A stretch of DNA of 55,240 nucleotides from DATNPH01 sp036703315 (GTDB lineage Bacteria > Cyanobacteriota > Cyanobacteriia > Cyanobacteriales > Coleofasciculaceae), in contig DATNPH010000193.1 in assembly GCA_036703315.1 (NCBI GenBank), forward strand, positions 1 to 55,240, read 5' to 3'. Each line of letters opens with the position of its first letter. Position 1 is the first letter of the stretch. This document shows, one piece after another, positions 15,598 through 24,397 of this stretch. Position numbers and translations under genes: made by a program. Below the pieces are notes generated by a model. It worked only from the letters and a program-made list of their open reading frames with translations. It made no database searches and had not been told where the DNA came from.

Positions 15598-16491
15598 ATG
15601 TCAACTAGCGCTCAAGACCAACAATCTTTTGGCTCTCCGAATGGCAGTATGGCTCGATCTTACTCCAGCCCGCGTACACTGTTCGGGGTTGTCATGACAG
15701 TACTGGCAGGTGCATGTCTAGTAATTGCCCTTATTCCTTTGTTTTTTGTGCTGTACTATGTCATCAGTCAGGGGGCAAGTCGTCTGAACTTAGACTTATT
15801 TACCAAACTGCCTCCACCTCCAGGTTTGAAAGGAGGTGGAATTGGTAATGCAATTATTGGTACTCTGATGACGGTAGGGCTGGGGACTCTCATCAGCCTC
15901 CCGTTTGGTGTATTGGCAGCCGTTTATTTATCAGAGTTCAGCACTGGCAAAACCTCTCGCTGGATTCGCTTTGCGACGAACGTACTTGCTGGCGTACCTT
16001 CAATTATTGCAGGAATATTTGCTTACGGAATTGTTGTACTTACGACGGGAGGCTTCTCGGCCGTTGCCGGGGGAGTAGCCCTAGCGGTACTGATGTTGCC
16101 GACGATTGTACGCACTACCGATGAAGCGCTACAGATAGTTCCTCAAGAAATTAGATGGGCATCTGTAGGAATTGGGGCTTCTAACTATCAAACAGTATTA
16201 CAGGTTGTTCTACCCGCTGCTTTGCCAGCCATTTTAACAGGCGTTACTTTAGCGATCGCGCGTGCGGCTGGAGAAACAGCTCCGTTAATTTTCACAGCCC
16301 TCAATTCACCCTTCTGGCCACGGGGAATATGGCAGCCAACCCCATCTCTTTCTGTTTTGATCTACAACTTTGCCACAGTTCCCTTTAAAGCTCAACAGGA
16401 GCTAGCTTGGGCAGCTTCCTTAATTCTAGTGGTCATGATTCTACTAACTAGTGTGTTGGCTCGCTGGGCAACCCGTAAGAGCTTGTATTAA
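15598..16491 (+). CDS. pstA: Phosphate ABC transporter permease PstA
   Basis: 297 residues. Six membrane helices, the EAA loop (SNYQTVLQVVLPAALPAILTG) and the AIARAAGETAPLIFTA signature of PstA. It is the second channel subunit. The polar 30-residue N-terminus before the first helix is a little long. Confidence 0.96.
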   Translation: MSTSAQDQQSFGSPNGSMARSYSSPRTLFGVVMTVLAGACLVIALIPLFFVLYYVISQGASRLNLDLFTKLPPPPGLKGGGIGNAIIGTLMTVGLGTLISLPFGVLAAVYLSEFSTGKTSRWIRFATNVLAGVPSIIAGIFAYGIVVLTTGGFSAVAGGVALAVLMLPTIVRTTDEALQIVPQEIRWASVGIGASNYQTVLQVVLPAALPAILTGVTLAIARAAGETAPLIFTALNSPFWPRGIWQPTPSLSVLIYNFATVPFKAQQELAWAASLILVVMILLTSVLARWATRKSLY

Positions 16492-16634
16492 AGAAAGTGT
16501 CACCTAAGAAGTGGTGATTCTAAACTTTAGAGAATCAACAAAACAAGGATAAGTTTTTCATATTTTTTAGCCGAAAGATAGAAAAAACTTTCCTAATCTA
16601 AAAAAATGTAACCTCAAAGTCTCCGTGAGATTTT

Positions 16635-17462
16635 ATGAATTTTAATCAGCAAATAGCCAATTCTAATCAGCGAATTGCCGAGCAGACTGAAACTGTTTTA
16701 AAGGTAGAAAACCTCGATATTTACTATGGAAGTTTTTTAGCCGTTAAAGGTGTTAATCTTAGTGTTCCCAAAAACCGTATAACGGCTTTTATCGGTCCCT
16801 CCGGTTGTGGTAAAAGTACATTGCTCCGGTGTTTTAACCGCCTTAATGATTTAATTAATGGATTTCATGTAAAGGGAAAGGTCTATTATCATGACAAAGA
16901 CCTATATGCTTCAGATGTTGATCCAGTAGAAGTACGACGACGGGTTGGAATGGTGTTCCAAAAGCCAAATCCTTTCCCAAAATCAATTTATGACAATATT
17001 GCCTATGGAGCGCGGGTGAATGGCTATAAAGGTAATCTCGATGAGCTAGTAGAGCGTTCCTTGCGGCAAGCTGCCCTCTGGGATGAAGTCAAAGACAAAC
17101 TTAAGCAAAACGGGATGGCGTTATCTGGAGGACAGCAGCAACGGTTGTGTATTGCACGGACGATCGCGATCAATCCTGATGTGGTACTGATGGATGAACC
17201 TTGCTCTGCCCTTGACCCGATCTCTACACTCAAGGTTGAAGAGTTGATGCACCAACTCAAGGAGAACTACACAATCGTCATTGTTACTCACAATATGCAG
17301 CAAGCCACACGGGTTGCTGATATGACTGCCTTTTTCAATGCTAAGGCAACAGAAAAGGGTGGCAAACAGGGCTACTTGGTGGAGTACGACCAAACTGAAA
17401 TGATCTTCCAAAGCCCAAGGGAAGAAGCTACTAAGGACTACGTGAGTGGACGTTTTGGTTAA
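16635..17462 (+). CDS. pstB: Phosphate ABC transporter ATP-binding protein PstB
   Basis: 275 residues. Walker A GPSGCGKST, signature LSGGQQQRLCIART, Walker B VVLMDEPCSALDP, H-loop VTHNMQQATRVAD. Energises PstCA. The C-terminal motif FQSPREEATKDYVSGRFG is typical. The operon ends here with a strong hairpin; phoU is not adjacent. Confidence 0.97.
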   Translation: MNFNQQIANSNQRIAEQTETVLKVENLDIYYGSFLAVKGVNLSVPKNRITAFIGPSGCGKSTLLRCFNRLNDLINGFHVKGKVYYHDKDLYASDVDPVEVRRRVGMVFQKPNPFPKSIYDNIAYGARVNGYKGNLDELVERSLRQAALWDEVKDKLKQNGMALSGGQQQRLCIARTIAINPDVVLMDEPCSALDPISTLKVEELMHQLKENYTIVIVTHNMQQATRVADMTAFFNAKATEKGGKQGYLVEYDQTEMIFQSPREEATKDYVSGRFG

Positions 17463-17534
17463 TGCAGGAGTCCTAAAGGGCAGAGTGCAAAGTTCTAAGT
17501 ACAGATACCACAGGTTTCTCTGTGGAATTGAGAG

Positions 17535-17573
17535 AGGATGGTAGGAAAACCTTTTCTACCATCCTGTTTGCTT
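17535..17573 (+). terminator. Terminator of the pst operon
   Basis: AGGATGGTAG and CTACCATCCT form a perfect 10-bp stem with an 11-nt loop, followed by GTTTGCTT. The same hairpin could also serve the convergent glycosyltransferase gene. Confidence 0.7.
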
Positions 17574-17592
17574 AGTTAGATGAACAGGTTAT

Positions 17593-18915
17593 TTATGCAA
17601 CAGAACCCTTCACTTGTCTAACTTCTGTTTTGAGAAGTGTGACGCTGCTAGCTGATGAAGGTTTGGCAGGTATGGGTGCATCTTGGGAGAGTTTTTTGTA
17701 AAGGTTGCCGAGTCTAGAGGCTACACTATCCCAGCTCAGAGCAATTTCAACACGTTGCCGACCCATCTGACCTAGCTGAGCTCCCCAAGCGGGATCACTC
17801 AGGATACGGTCAATCGCTTGGGCAAAGCCATCTTCATCTTGAGGTGGAACGAGTAATCCTGTGATTTCTGGCACAACAGTAAACTGCAACCCCCCAACCT
17901 TGCTAGCAACGACTGGGGTTCGACATGCCATTGCCTCAATTGCCACCAGACCAAAAGGTTCATAGTGACTGGGTACGACACAGATATTGGCGGCAGCGTA
18001 GTAGATCGGTAATTCAGATTCAGTGAGCCGCCCAGGGAATGTTGTAATAGCCTCTAGACCGAGTTCTTTAACAATACCCTTAATGCGATCGCACTCAATG
18101 CCGTCAGTTTCACCTGGACGATAACCCCCTCCAATGATCAAGCGGAGATCCGCTTGCCCTTGCAACTTTGATTTGGCGATCGCTCTTACTAAGGTTTCAA
18201 TTCCCTTGCGCCGATCAAATCGACCGACATACAGCACTACCTTAGCTTCTGGTGGAATACCCAGTTGTTCTCGCGCAGCAGGACGTTCAATCGAACCCAA
18301 CCTCTCGATATCTGTTCCACAGGGAACCATTTCAATCGATCCTCTGGTAGAAACAAGCGATCGCATATGTTCCTCTTCTTGAGGACTCGTAGCAACAACC
18401 CGATCCACTGTTTCCAAACAGGTTTTTTCTACTGCAAGTCGCGTTGAAGCAATAGCTGGTAAGTCGCTTACTGTTCGATACTTAACCGCTCCTAGTGAGT
18501 GGTAAGTATGCACCTGCTTTAGTAGTTGGTGCTTTTTCAATTCCATGCCCACCCAAGACGACAACCAGTAATTGGTGTGAACCAATCGATACTCAAATCC
18601 TTCTTGTTGCTGGAATTTCTGCAATTGGTTAACAAACTCTGGAAGATAGTCAAAGACTTGATCTCGACTAATAAACTTTTGGGGTCCAGCTGTTAACCGA
18701 ATTGTCCGGCAGTTCGGTGCATGTTGAACAATTGCCGCTTGATCGGGACTGATGCGACGGGTAAACATATCCACATGCCATCCCTGTTGAGCTAGTGCTA
18801 ATCCGACTTGACGCACATAAACGTTTTGCCCTCCAGCCTCTTCTTGACCAATTTCCGCTGCGGGGTCACCACTAACAGAAATCAAGGCAACACGATTCTT
18901 TTCGTTTACGAACAT
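17593..18915 (-). CDS. Glycosyltransferase family 4, sucrose-phosphate-synthase-like
   Basis: 440 residues with the GT-B fold of family GT4. The N-terminal acceptor domain has EEAGGQNVYVRQVGLALA, a motif shared with sucrose-phosphate synthases and MshA-type enzymes. HTNYWLSSWVG and HTYHSLGAVKY follow. The C-terminal donor domain has VLYVGRFDRRKGIETLVRA and the EX7E motif in PSHYEPFGLVAIEAMACRTPVVAS. It likely transfers a sugar from a nucleotide donor to a small acceptor such as a sugar phosphate; the exact product is not decidable by eye. The gene stands alone behind a long leader containing a c-di-AMP riboswitch, which suggests a link to osmotic or potassium homeostasis, for example compatible-solute synthesis. 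Confidence 0.9.
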   Translation of the reverse strand: MFVNEKNRVALISVSGDPAAEIGQEEAGGQNVYVRQVGLALAQQGWHVDMFTRRISPDQAAIVQHAPNCRTIRLTAGPQKFISRDQVFDYLPEFVNQLQKFQQQEGFEYRLVHTNYWLSSWVGMELKKHQLLKQVHTYHSLGAVKYRTVSDLPAIASTRLAVEKTCLETVDRVVATSPQEEEHMRSLVSTRGSIEMVPCGTDIERLGSIERPAAREQLGIPPEAKVVLYVGRFDRRKGIETLVRAIAKSKLQGQADLRLIIGGGYRPGETDGIECDRIKGIVKELGLEAITTFPGRLTESELPIYYAAANICVVPSHYEPFGLVAIEAMACRTPVVASKVGGLQFTVVPEITGLLVPPQDEDGFAQAIDRILSDPAWGAQLGQMGRQRVEIALSWDSVASRLGNLYKKLSQDAPIPAKPSSASSVTLLKTEVRQVKGSVA

Positions 18916-18940
18916 GGTAGATTTTCACCTCATGAGTAGT

Positions 18941-19004
18941 CACCCTGCCTTGACCCATCAGGTGCAATGCAATGCTAAAATTTCCTCAGGGTCGAGGGCA
19001 GGTG
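18941..19004 (-). other. Long hairpin in the leader, next to the glycosyltransferase start
   Basis: 18941-18956 (CACCCTGCCTTGACCC) and 18989-19004 (GGGTCGAGGGCAGGTG) pair over about 15 bp, ending 25 nt before the start codon. On the minus strand it lies between the riboswitch and a GAGGTG ribosome site. No T-run follows, so it may act on translation or mRNA stability rather than termination. Confidence 0.55.
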
Positions 19005-19089
19005 CAACGAATCGGACATGTACCAGCCAAGGACACTGACGAGAAAACACATTAATTACTATTTAAATTAATAGTGCTAACTTTTCAGT

Positions 19090-19235
19090 CTCCTCTCGAT
19101 GCCGACGGAGTTAGCTGACGGGCTAGGACTGAGAGATGTCCCTCTTCTTCTACGTGTTTATTGCCGTAGCTCAATAATGAAGATTTGCCCCAGAAATTGG
19201 TTCCCCCGTTCTAGATTCTGCTACCGAAACAATAC
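19090..19235 (-). promoter_or_regulatory. c-di-AMP riboswitch (ydaO-yuaA type)
   Basis: Read on the minus strand, the leader holds in order AGAATCTAGAACGGGGGAACC, then GGGGCAAATC, a variable hairpin, AGGGACATCTCTCAGTCC, and CCCGTCAGCTAACTCCGTCGGC followed by GAGAGGAG. These match the conserved blocks I recall of the ydaO-yuaA class (ACGGAGGAACC, GGGGUUAAUC, CCCGACAGCUAACUCCGGAGGC). The outer stem pairs TCGGT with ATCGA. It sits about 180 nt upstream of the glycosyltransferase start on the same strand. Ligand identity comes from the known family, not from this sequence. Confidence 0.85.
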
Positions 19236-19531
19236 TCATACAAACAGAATCTTAGATTAGGCTGACTTTAAATTAAGCCTCGGATTCATATAATACGAGT
19301 TCTACTTAAATTAATCAATAGTTCAGAAGATATATTTTTGTAAAAAAAATGTAAGTGATTATACAAAAACAAGAACAACATTCTGTATGGATCGTCACGG
19401 CTTTAGGGATGAACGCTGTCAGAAAGTGCATAAATTTATCATTGATTCCAACCATTGCGTGATCCCCGAAAGCGCAAATCCAAGATAGGATCATTTCTAA
19501 TTTTGAAATTTTGTTTGTTGTGAACACGCAT
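19236..19531. other. Shared upstream region, riboswitch/psb27
   Basis: About 300 bp of AT-rich DNA holding the promoters of the riboswitch transcript (minus) and psb27 (plus). No further structure recognised. Confidence 0.4.
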
Positions 19532-19933
19532 ATGAAGCGCTACTTATCACGTCTTGTTGCCCTTGTCTTGGTTGTTGTAATTGGTTTGATGGGATGTTCA
19601 TCAAATAGTACTACTGGGTTGACTGGGGATTACCGTCAGGATACGTTGGCTTTGTTGCAGAGCTTGAGAACAGCCATTGAATTACCGCAGGATGCACCAG
19701 ACAAGACAGAGGTTCAAGCACAAGCGCGTGAAAAAATTAATGATTTTGCCTCTCGCTATCGGCGAGATAGCGAAGTATCCACCCTCAGCTCTTTTACCAC
19801 CATGCGAACAGCGTTAAATTCTCTGGCGGGTCATTACAGCTCCTATCCCAATCGTCCTCTGCCAGAAAAGTTGAAGAATCGACTAGAGCAAGAATTCCGG
19901 CAGATCGAGAACGCACTGAAGCGAGGTGCTTGA
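19532..19933 (+). CDS. psb27: Photosystem II assembly lipoprotein Psb27
   Basis: 133 residues from ATG 19532. Lipoprotein signal with lipobox GLMGCSS, then the compact four-helix Psb27 domain: LTGDYRQDTLALLQSLR, REKINDFASRYRRD, SFTTMRTALNSLAGHYSSYP and NRPLPEKLKNRLEQEF. Psb27 binds CP43 on the lumenal side during PSII assembly and repair, before the oxygen-evolving cluster is assembled. Single-gene unit with its own terminator. Confidence 0.96.
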   Translation: MKRYLSRLVALVLVVVIGLMGCSSNSTTGLTGDYRQDTLALLQSLRTAIELPQDAPDKTEVQAQAREKINDFASRYRRDSEVSTLSSFTTMRTALNSLAGHYSSYPNRPLPEKLKNRLEQEFRQIENALKRGA

Positions 19934-19983
19934 ACAATTGAGTACGGCGTTAGTTGCAATTTAAGAGCTAAGCGCCAACGCAT

Positions 19984-20013
19984 AAGGGTTTGAGCAGTCA
20001 AACCCTTCTTTTT
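19984..20013 (+). terminator. Terminator of psb27
   Basis: AAGGGTTTGA and TCAAACCCTT form a perfect 10-bp stem with a GCAG loop, followed by CTTTTTG. Confidence 0.85.
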
Positions 20014-20165
20014 GTTTTGGGTAATTCTTGGAAACAGTCCGGAATAGTAGATAAGAGAGCCGAAAGTGGGAAATAGTAGCTGAAAAACTTTATAATTGCC
20101 GATTTGGTAGCAGTCTGCTAAGACTGAGGACGCCAACATTGTGTTCTTTTGTGTTTTTTGTAGGA

Positions 20166-21656
20166 ATGTCTAACAGTTTTCTGAGAAGGGCGCAACACAA
20201 GCAGCGTCTTTATTGCAGCTTAGTCACAGTACTCCTGACCAGTAGTAGCTTAGTCGGTCAATTTGGATGGCTGCAAACAGCTCAGGCTCAAACCACAGCA
20301 TATTGCTGGATCTCGAACGACGCGATCGCCCAAAAAGACAACTTACTGATCGGTGCGTTAAAAGGTAACTCAGACTCGGAAAAACGATACAAAACCCTTG
20401 TCAAGGAACACGCCGATTACTTACGGCAGTGCCGTGCTCGAACCTGGCCCAACATCCAGGCAATTTGGCTGCGTTTATACCCCTGTGATATCCGAACTGG
20501 AGCCATTGATCAAATTCTGGATCATATTGTCAACCGAGGCTACAACCAAGTCAACATTGAAGTATTTTATGACGGTCAGGTGCTGGTACCTACATCAGAT
20601 AACCAGACCGCTTGGCCTTCGATTGTGCGGACGGCTGGAAGTGAAAAAGTCGATTTATTAGCACAGGCGATTCAAAAAGGGCATGAGCGGGGTCTGCGGG
20701 TTTATGCCTGGATGTTTGCGATGAATTTTGGCTACTCCTACAGCCTGCGCTCAGATCGCCAAGGCGTGCTAGCCCGCAATGGTAAGGGACAGACGAGCTT
20801 AGCTGTTGTTCCAGATGGCTCTCAAGTCTTTATTGACCCTTACAGCCAGCAAGCCAAGACGGACTACTACCAACTCGTTCAGACTATCCTGAAACGACGC
20901 CCAGACGGAATTTTATTTGATTACATTCGCTATCCGCGTGGGGAAGGGGGTGATACTGTCGCCGCCAAAGTTCAGGATTTGTGGATTTATAGTGATGCGG
21001 CTAGACAAGCTCTGTCTGACCGCGCCCTCAATAATAAAGGACGAGAGCTGATTGAGCGCTATATCCGTCAAGGTGGTATTAGCGCTAACGATGTGGCAGA
21101 CGTGAATAGGCGGTACCCGAATGAGGCAACGCCCCTCTGGCAAGGTCGCACTCCCTCTCCGGCAGACACTGTTGGATCTCTGCAATGGCAGCTGTGGCAG
21201 TTGAGTGTCGCTCACGCTGCCCAAGGTGTCCTGGACTTTCTTGCCTTAGCCACACTCGCAGCTGATCGCGCTGGGGTAAAAGCGGGAGCTGTATTTTTCC
21301 CGGATGCCAATCAATCGGTTGGTCAAGGTGGTTATGATTCTCGACTACAGCCTTGGGATCGATTTGCTAATTCGCTGGAGTGGAATCCAATGTCTTATGG
21401 TGTCTGTGGTAGTGCTAACACCAGTTGTATTGAAGATTTGGTTAAGCGAGTTGTGGAGCGTGCCTCTCCTGGTACTCAAGTGATACCGGCGCTGGCGGGA
21501 GCCTGGGGGCAGTCCATTACTAACCGTCCACCGTTAGAAGTGCAGATGCAGGCGCTCCGCCAGCGACTACCGCAAATTAACTCAGTCAGTCATTTCGCTT
21601 TTTCCTGGCAAGAACCACAGTTTGACCGCGATCGCAAATACTGCCAGTTGCAGTAG
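20166..21656 (+). CDS. Exported glycoside hydrolase, family-10-like (GHL10)
   Basis: 496 residues from ATG 20166, preceded by TAGGA; an upstream ATG at 20139 is open but less likely. An N-terminal signal peptide ends near TAQAQTTAY. The barrel domain shows IWLRLYPCDIRTGAIDQILDH, RGYNQVNIEVFYDGQVLVP, GHERGLRVYAWMFAMNFGY and the strand-end motif GILFDYIRYPRG, typical of the glycosyl-hydrolase-like 10 (DUF187/DUF4015-related) proteins. The substrate is unknown; these proteins are thought to act on envelope or extracellular polysaccharide. No partner gene nearby. Confidence 0.82.
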   Translation: MSNSFLRRAQHKQRLYCSLVTVLLTSSSLVGQFGWLQTAQAQTTAYCWISNDAIAQKDNLLIGALKGNSDSEKRYKTLVKEHADYLRQCRARTWPNIQAIWLRLYPCDIRTGAIDQILDHIVNRGYNQVNIEVFYDGQVLVPTSDNQTAWPSIVRTAGSEKVDLLAQAIQKGHERGLRVYAWMFAMNFGYSYSLRSDRQGVLARNGKGQTSLAVVPDGSQVFIDPYSQQAKTDYYQLVQTILKRRPDGILFDYIRYPRGEGGDTVAAKVQDLWIYSDAARQALSDRALNNKGRELIERYIRQGGISANDVADVNRRYPNEATPLWQGRTPSPADTVGSLQWQLWQLSVAHAAQGVLDFLALATLAADRAGVKAGAVFFPDANQSVGQGGYDSRLQPWDRFANSLEWNPMSYGVCGSANTSCIEDLVKRVVERASPGTQVIPALAGAWGQSITNRPPLEVQMQALRQRLPQINSVSHFAFSWQEPQFDRDRKYCQLQ

Positions 21657-22013
21657 CTACTCCCTTCCCGGATAAGCTTTCCAGGGGAAAGCTGATTATT
21701 CTCCTTTGCCTGCCTACTTTAAGAGCGACCAGAGCGCCCCTACTGCCTTGATCAGTAGCCTTGGGGTGGGCACAGAGCCATAACTGTTAGCCGCTTGTTT
21801 GTGATAGTCCTTACCAGAAAGAACTTTCAGTCTGGCTTCGCTAAGTTTCCCTGGAGGTTAGTCGGTTTTATCACCTACTTTGATGAAAGGCGATCGCATG
21901 CATTGGGTTACAAAAATCGGTGAACTATCACTATCCCAACCCCTCTACGAGTTGTTTGGTTGATTTGTAACCCAGCCATGCTGAATTTGACTTCTTTACA
22001 AGAAAAAGGGGAG
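21657..22013. other. Intergenic region
   Basis: About 360 bp between convergent genes. A short palindrome AGCTTTCC/GGAAAGCT at 21675-21693 may be a weak terminator. Nothing else seen. Confidence 0.4.
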
Positions 22014-22922
22014 CTAATCTCTCACCTCGGAGTAAGCTGGCTCAATTACCCTACCTCGACGCAGCAAGCGATCGCCCTTCAACAAGGCAGGAGTTATAGT
22101 CACGTAGTCTTTGGCATAGCGATCAATACTTGGCTCGAAGTCAAAATACTCCCGCCCACTATCAGCATCGTCTGGGCGGTAAATTTGTGCCCGAATTCCC
22201 TGCTCCATCAAAATCTGTGGTAGAAGTTTCGTCAGCTCAAGCGCCATTTGAGGTTTCTCAAGTAATGACGCCCCCGTCAACCGCTGAACAAGATTCAACA
22301 GTTCTGGCAGCTCTTCTATTCCACTGGAGTCGAGAAGTTTGTTCGCTTCTCCTGCTGAGGCGACTGCCTGATCAATAGTATTGAGAGCATCGGCAAGATT
22401 ATCCAAAAGAACGTTGCTATCGATTTGTATGATAGGCTGGGGTGCTTCCACAGGCTGAGTCGAATCTGAGCTATTTTCGCGCTCACCTTTGTCAAGTTGG
22501 AGTACAACTTCTAGTCCTACCAGCACACTCATCAGTAAGATAGCCATCCAAGCTCCTGGGGCTTCTCGAGTCAACGAAAACAATGAACCTAAAATGCTTA
22601 GGCTGATCAGTCCCTGGAGCACCTTCAGGATTAAGCTGTTGGAGGGAAACCGTTTGGCTTGATTACTAATTTGCTGAAAAGCTGTCTGTGAAAGGGTAGT
22701 TTCGTTAGCTGCCGTGAGAGTCCCTATGGACTGTCGCAATGTTTCTAGGAATAAAGACGCCAGACGCACCTGTGCCACGCTCAGCTCACCGATGTAGCTC
22801 TTCTCAAGATTATCGAGTCGGTTCTGAACCAGCTTAACGACCTGCTCTGGTCTGATCGCCTGATCGATCGCTGTCTGAAGTTCGCTGCGTTCTTTGCTAA
22901 AAAGGGTTAATAGTGTTTTCAT
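22014..22922 (-). CDS. Membrane protein of unknown function with a GrpE-like C-terminal strand
   Basis: 302 residues. The N-terminal 105 residues look helical (DQAIRPEQVVKLVQNRLDNLEK). Two hydrophobic segments follow (LILKVLQGLISLSILGSLFSL and APGAWMAILLMSVLVGLEVVL). The acidic soluble part ends YVTITPALLKGDRLLRRGRVIEPA, which is reminiscent of the C-terminal beta region of GrpE-type proteins, but the resemblance is short. I cannot assign a function. Monocistronic, with an AT-rich upstream region. Confidence 0.65.
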   Translation of the reverse strand: MKTLLTLFSKERSELQTAIDQAIRPEQVVKLVQNRLDNLEKSYIGELSVAQVRLASLFLETLRQSIGTLTAANETTLSQTAFQQISNQAKRFPSNSLILKVLQGLISLSILGSLFSLTREAPGAWMAILLMSVLVGLEVVLQLDKGERENSSDSTQPVEAPQPIIQIDSNVLLDNLADALNTIDQAVASAGEANKLLDSSGIEELPELLNLVQRLTGASLLEKPQMALELTKLLPQILMEQGIRAQIYRPDDADSGREYFDFEPSIDRYAKDYVTITPALLKGDRLLRRGRVIEPAYSEVRD

Positions 22923-23500
22923 CGCTTACCAAGATTTCAGCGTTGCTATCAATGTGGATAATTAAGGGTCTTACTCTAATTTCTCGCAAATTCTCAAGTA
23001 AGTTTTACGAATTCTGTTTAGATATCCTATTGGGAGCCTTAAAAATCGTATAAACAAATGCCTATTTCTATAGCAAATTAGTCTAATTAAATTATTACAA
23101 GTTAGCCTAAACCTAAAATATGGCACTATATTTATTTATAATAACACGGTAAAGAAAATACCAATATTCCTTACGATGTAAAAGCACCTAGGAAATATTT
23201 TTGCACTTACTAAATAAAGAAGTTTTAAGATTGACTTCAACTTCTATCTAAGGAAACAAATTGCAATTTTTTTAAATAGGTTGTTTGTCGGCAATATACC
23301 GATAAGCCCAATGCGATCGCTGATTGTGCTGCTAAGGGTGGGTTCTAGAGGGACGCTGACGCATACCCGCCCTAGCTTAACGGGACGTCATGGCATGGCT
23401 GGAGGAATTTGACAGTCACGTACCAGTCTCATTCATGAGCTGCTTAATATTTCGTAATTTTCCTAAACTGAGAATATAACACTACTCTCAGTACACACTT
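22923..23500. other. AT-rich intergenic region
   Basis: About 580 bp between divergent genes, very AT-rich from 22980 to 23280, with one HIP1 octamer near 23312 and a more G/C-rich patch at 23335-23410. No coding or RNA feature recognised. Confidence 0.5.
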
Positions 23501-24145
23501 ATGCTGCTTCGACCTGATGACTGGACTAAACTTGACGATAGTGACGATACAGAGTTTTATTCGTTGCCACGCCTCGTCACTCATGTCGATGAAGGTTTTA
23601 TCGACCAGCTAACCCAACTGTATCGCGATCGCCTCAAGCCAAATACACGTATCTTCGATATGATGAGCAGTTGGGTTTCTCACCTTCCAGGGGAGATGGA
23701 ATTTGCTCATGTCGAAGGACATGGGATGAATGAAGATGAACTTGTCCGTAATCCCCGATTAGATCATTACTTCGTTCAAAATCTCAACCAAAATCCCAAG
23801 CTTCCTTTGGCAGACGAGGATTTTGATGCTGTCCTTAACTGTGTTTCGGTTCAATATCTGCAATACCCGGATGCTGTATTCTCCGAGATTCACCGCATTC
23901 TCAAACCTGGTGGTGTTGCGATTATCAGCTTTTCTAACCGGATGTTCTTCCAAAAAGCGATCGCGGCATGGCGGGAAGGCACAGAAGCGAGTCGTGTTGA
24001 ATTAGTCAAAAACTACTTTCAGTCTATACCCGGATTCAGCCCCCCAGAAGTCATTGCCCGTCAATCATCTACTCCCAGTTTTCTCCAAATGCTCGGCATT
24101 GGTGGTGGCGATCCATTCTATGCTGTAATTGCCCAACGTTCCTAA
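23501..24145 (+). CDS. Class I SAM-dependent methyltransferase (type 11-like)
   Basis: 214 residues. The motif IV/V part is clear: LADEDFDAVLNCVSVQYLQYPDAVFSEIHRILKPGGVAIISFSNR. The usual glycine-rich motif I is degenerate (IFDMMSSWVSHLP), as in a cyanobacterial subgroup annotated as methyltransferases. The substrate is unknown. No operon partner. Confidence 0.75.
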   Translation: MLLRPDDWTKLDDSDDTEFYSLPRLVTHVDEGFIDQLTQLYRDRLKPNTRIFDMMSSWVSHLPGEMEFAHVEGHGMNEDELVRNPRLDHYFVQNLNQNPKLPLADEDFDAVLNCVSVQYLQYPDAVFSEIHRILKPGGVAIISFSNRMFFQKAIAAWREGTEASRVELVKNYFQSIPGFSPPEVIARQSSTPSFLQMLGIGGGDPFYAVIAQRS

Positions 24146-24192
24146 TCTTCGGTTCTCTCTTCCTGGTTTACTCGCGTTCATGGAAGTTTAAA

Positions 24193-24284
24193 GGATGGGC
24201 AGGCCTATGATACCTTCAGACGCTAACAATAGCATTGGTAGGCACTGCCATCCTACATGAACTGGGACAGCTAGCTGCCTGCCC
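24193..24284. other. Alternative hairpins downstream of the methyltransferase gene
   Basis: GGATGGGCAG (24193-24202) can pair with CTGCCATCC (24245-24253), or its inner part GGGCAGGC can pair with GCCTGCCC (24277-24284). The two are mutually exclusive. It may be a terminator or a leader of the next gene. Confidence 0.35.
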
Positions 24285-24397
24285 CAATTATGTTAATTCA
24301 ATGTGGATTAGCTGGGTAGCCAGCTATCTTCTCTGATTGACTAGCCAGTTAGGATACTTTATTCTTTGGAAGTTCTCTGGTAAGCAGCAATACAGGA

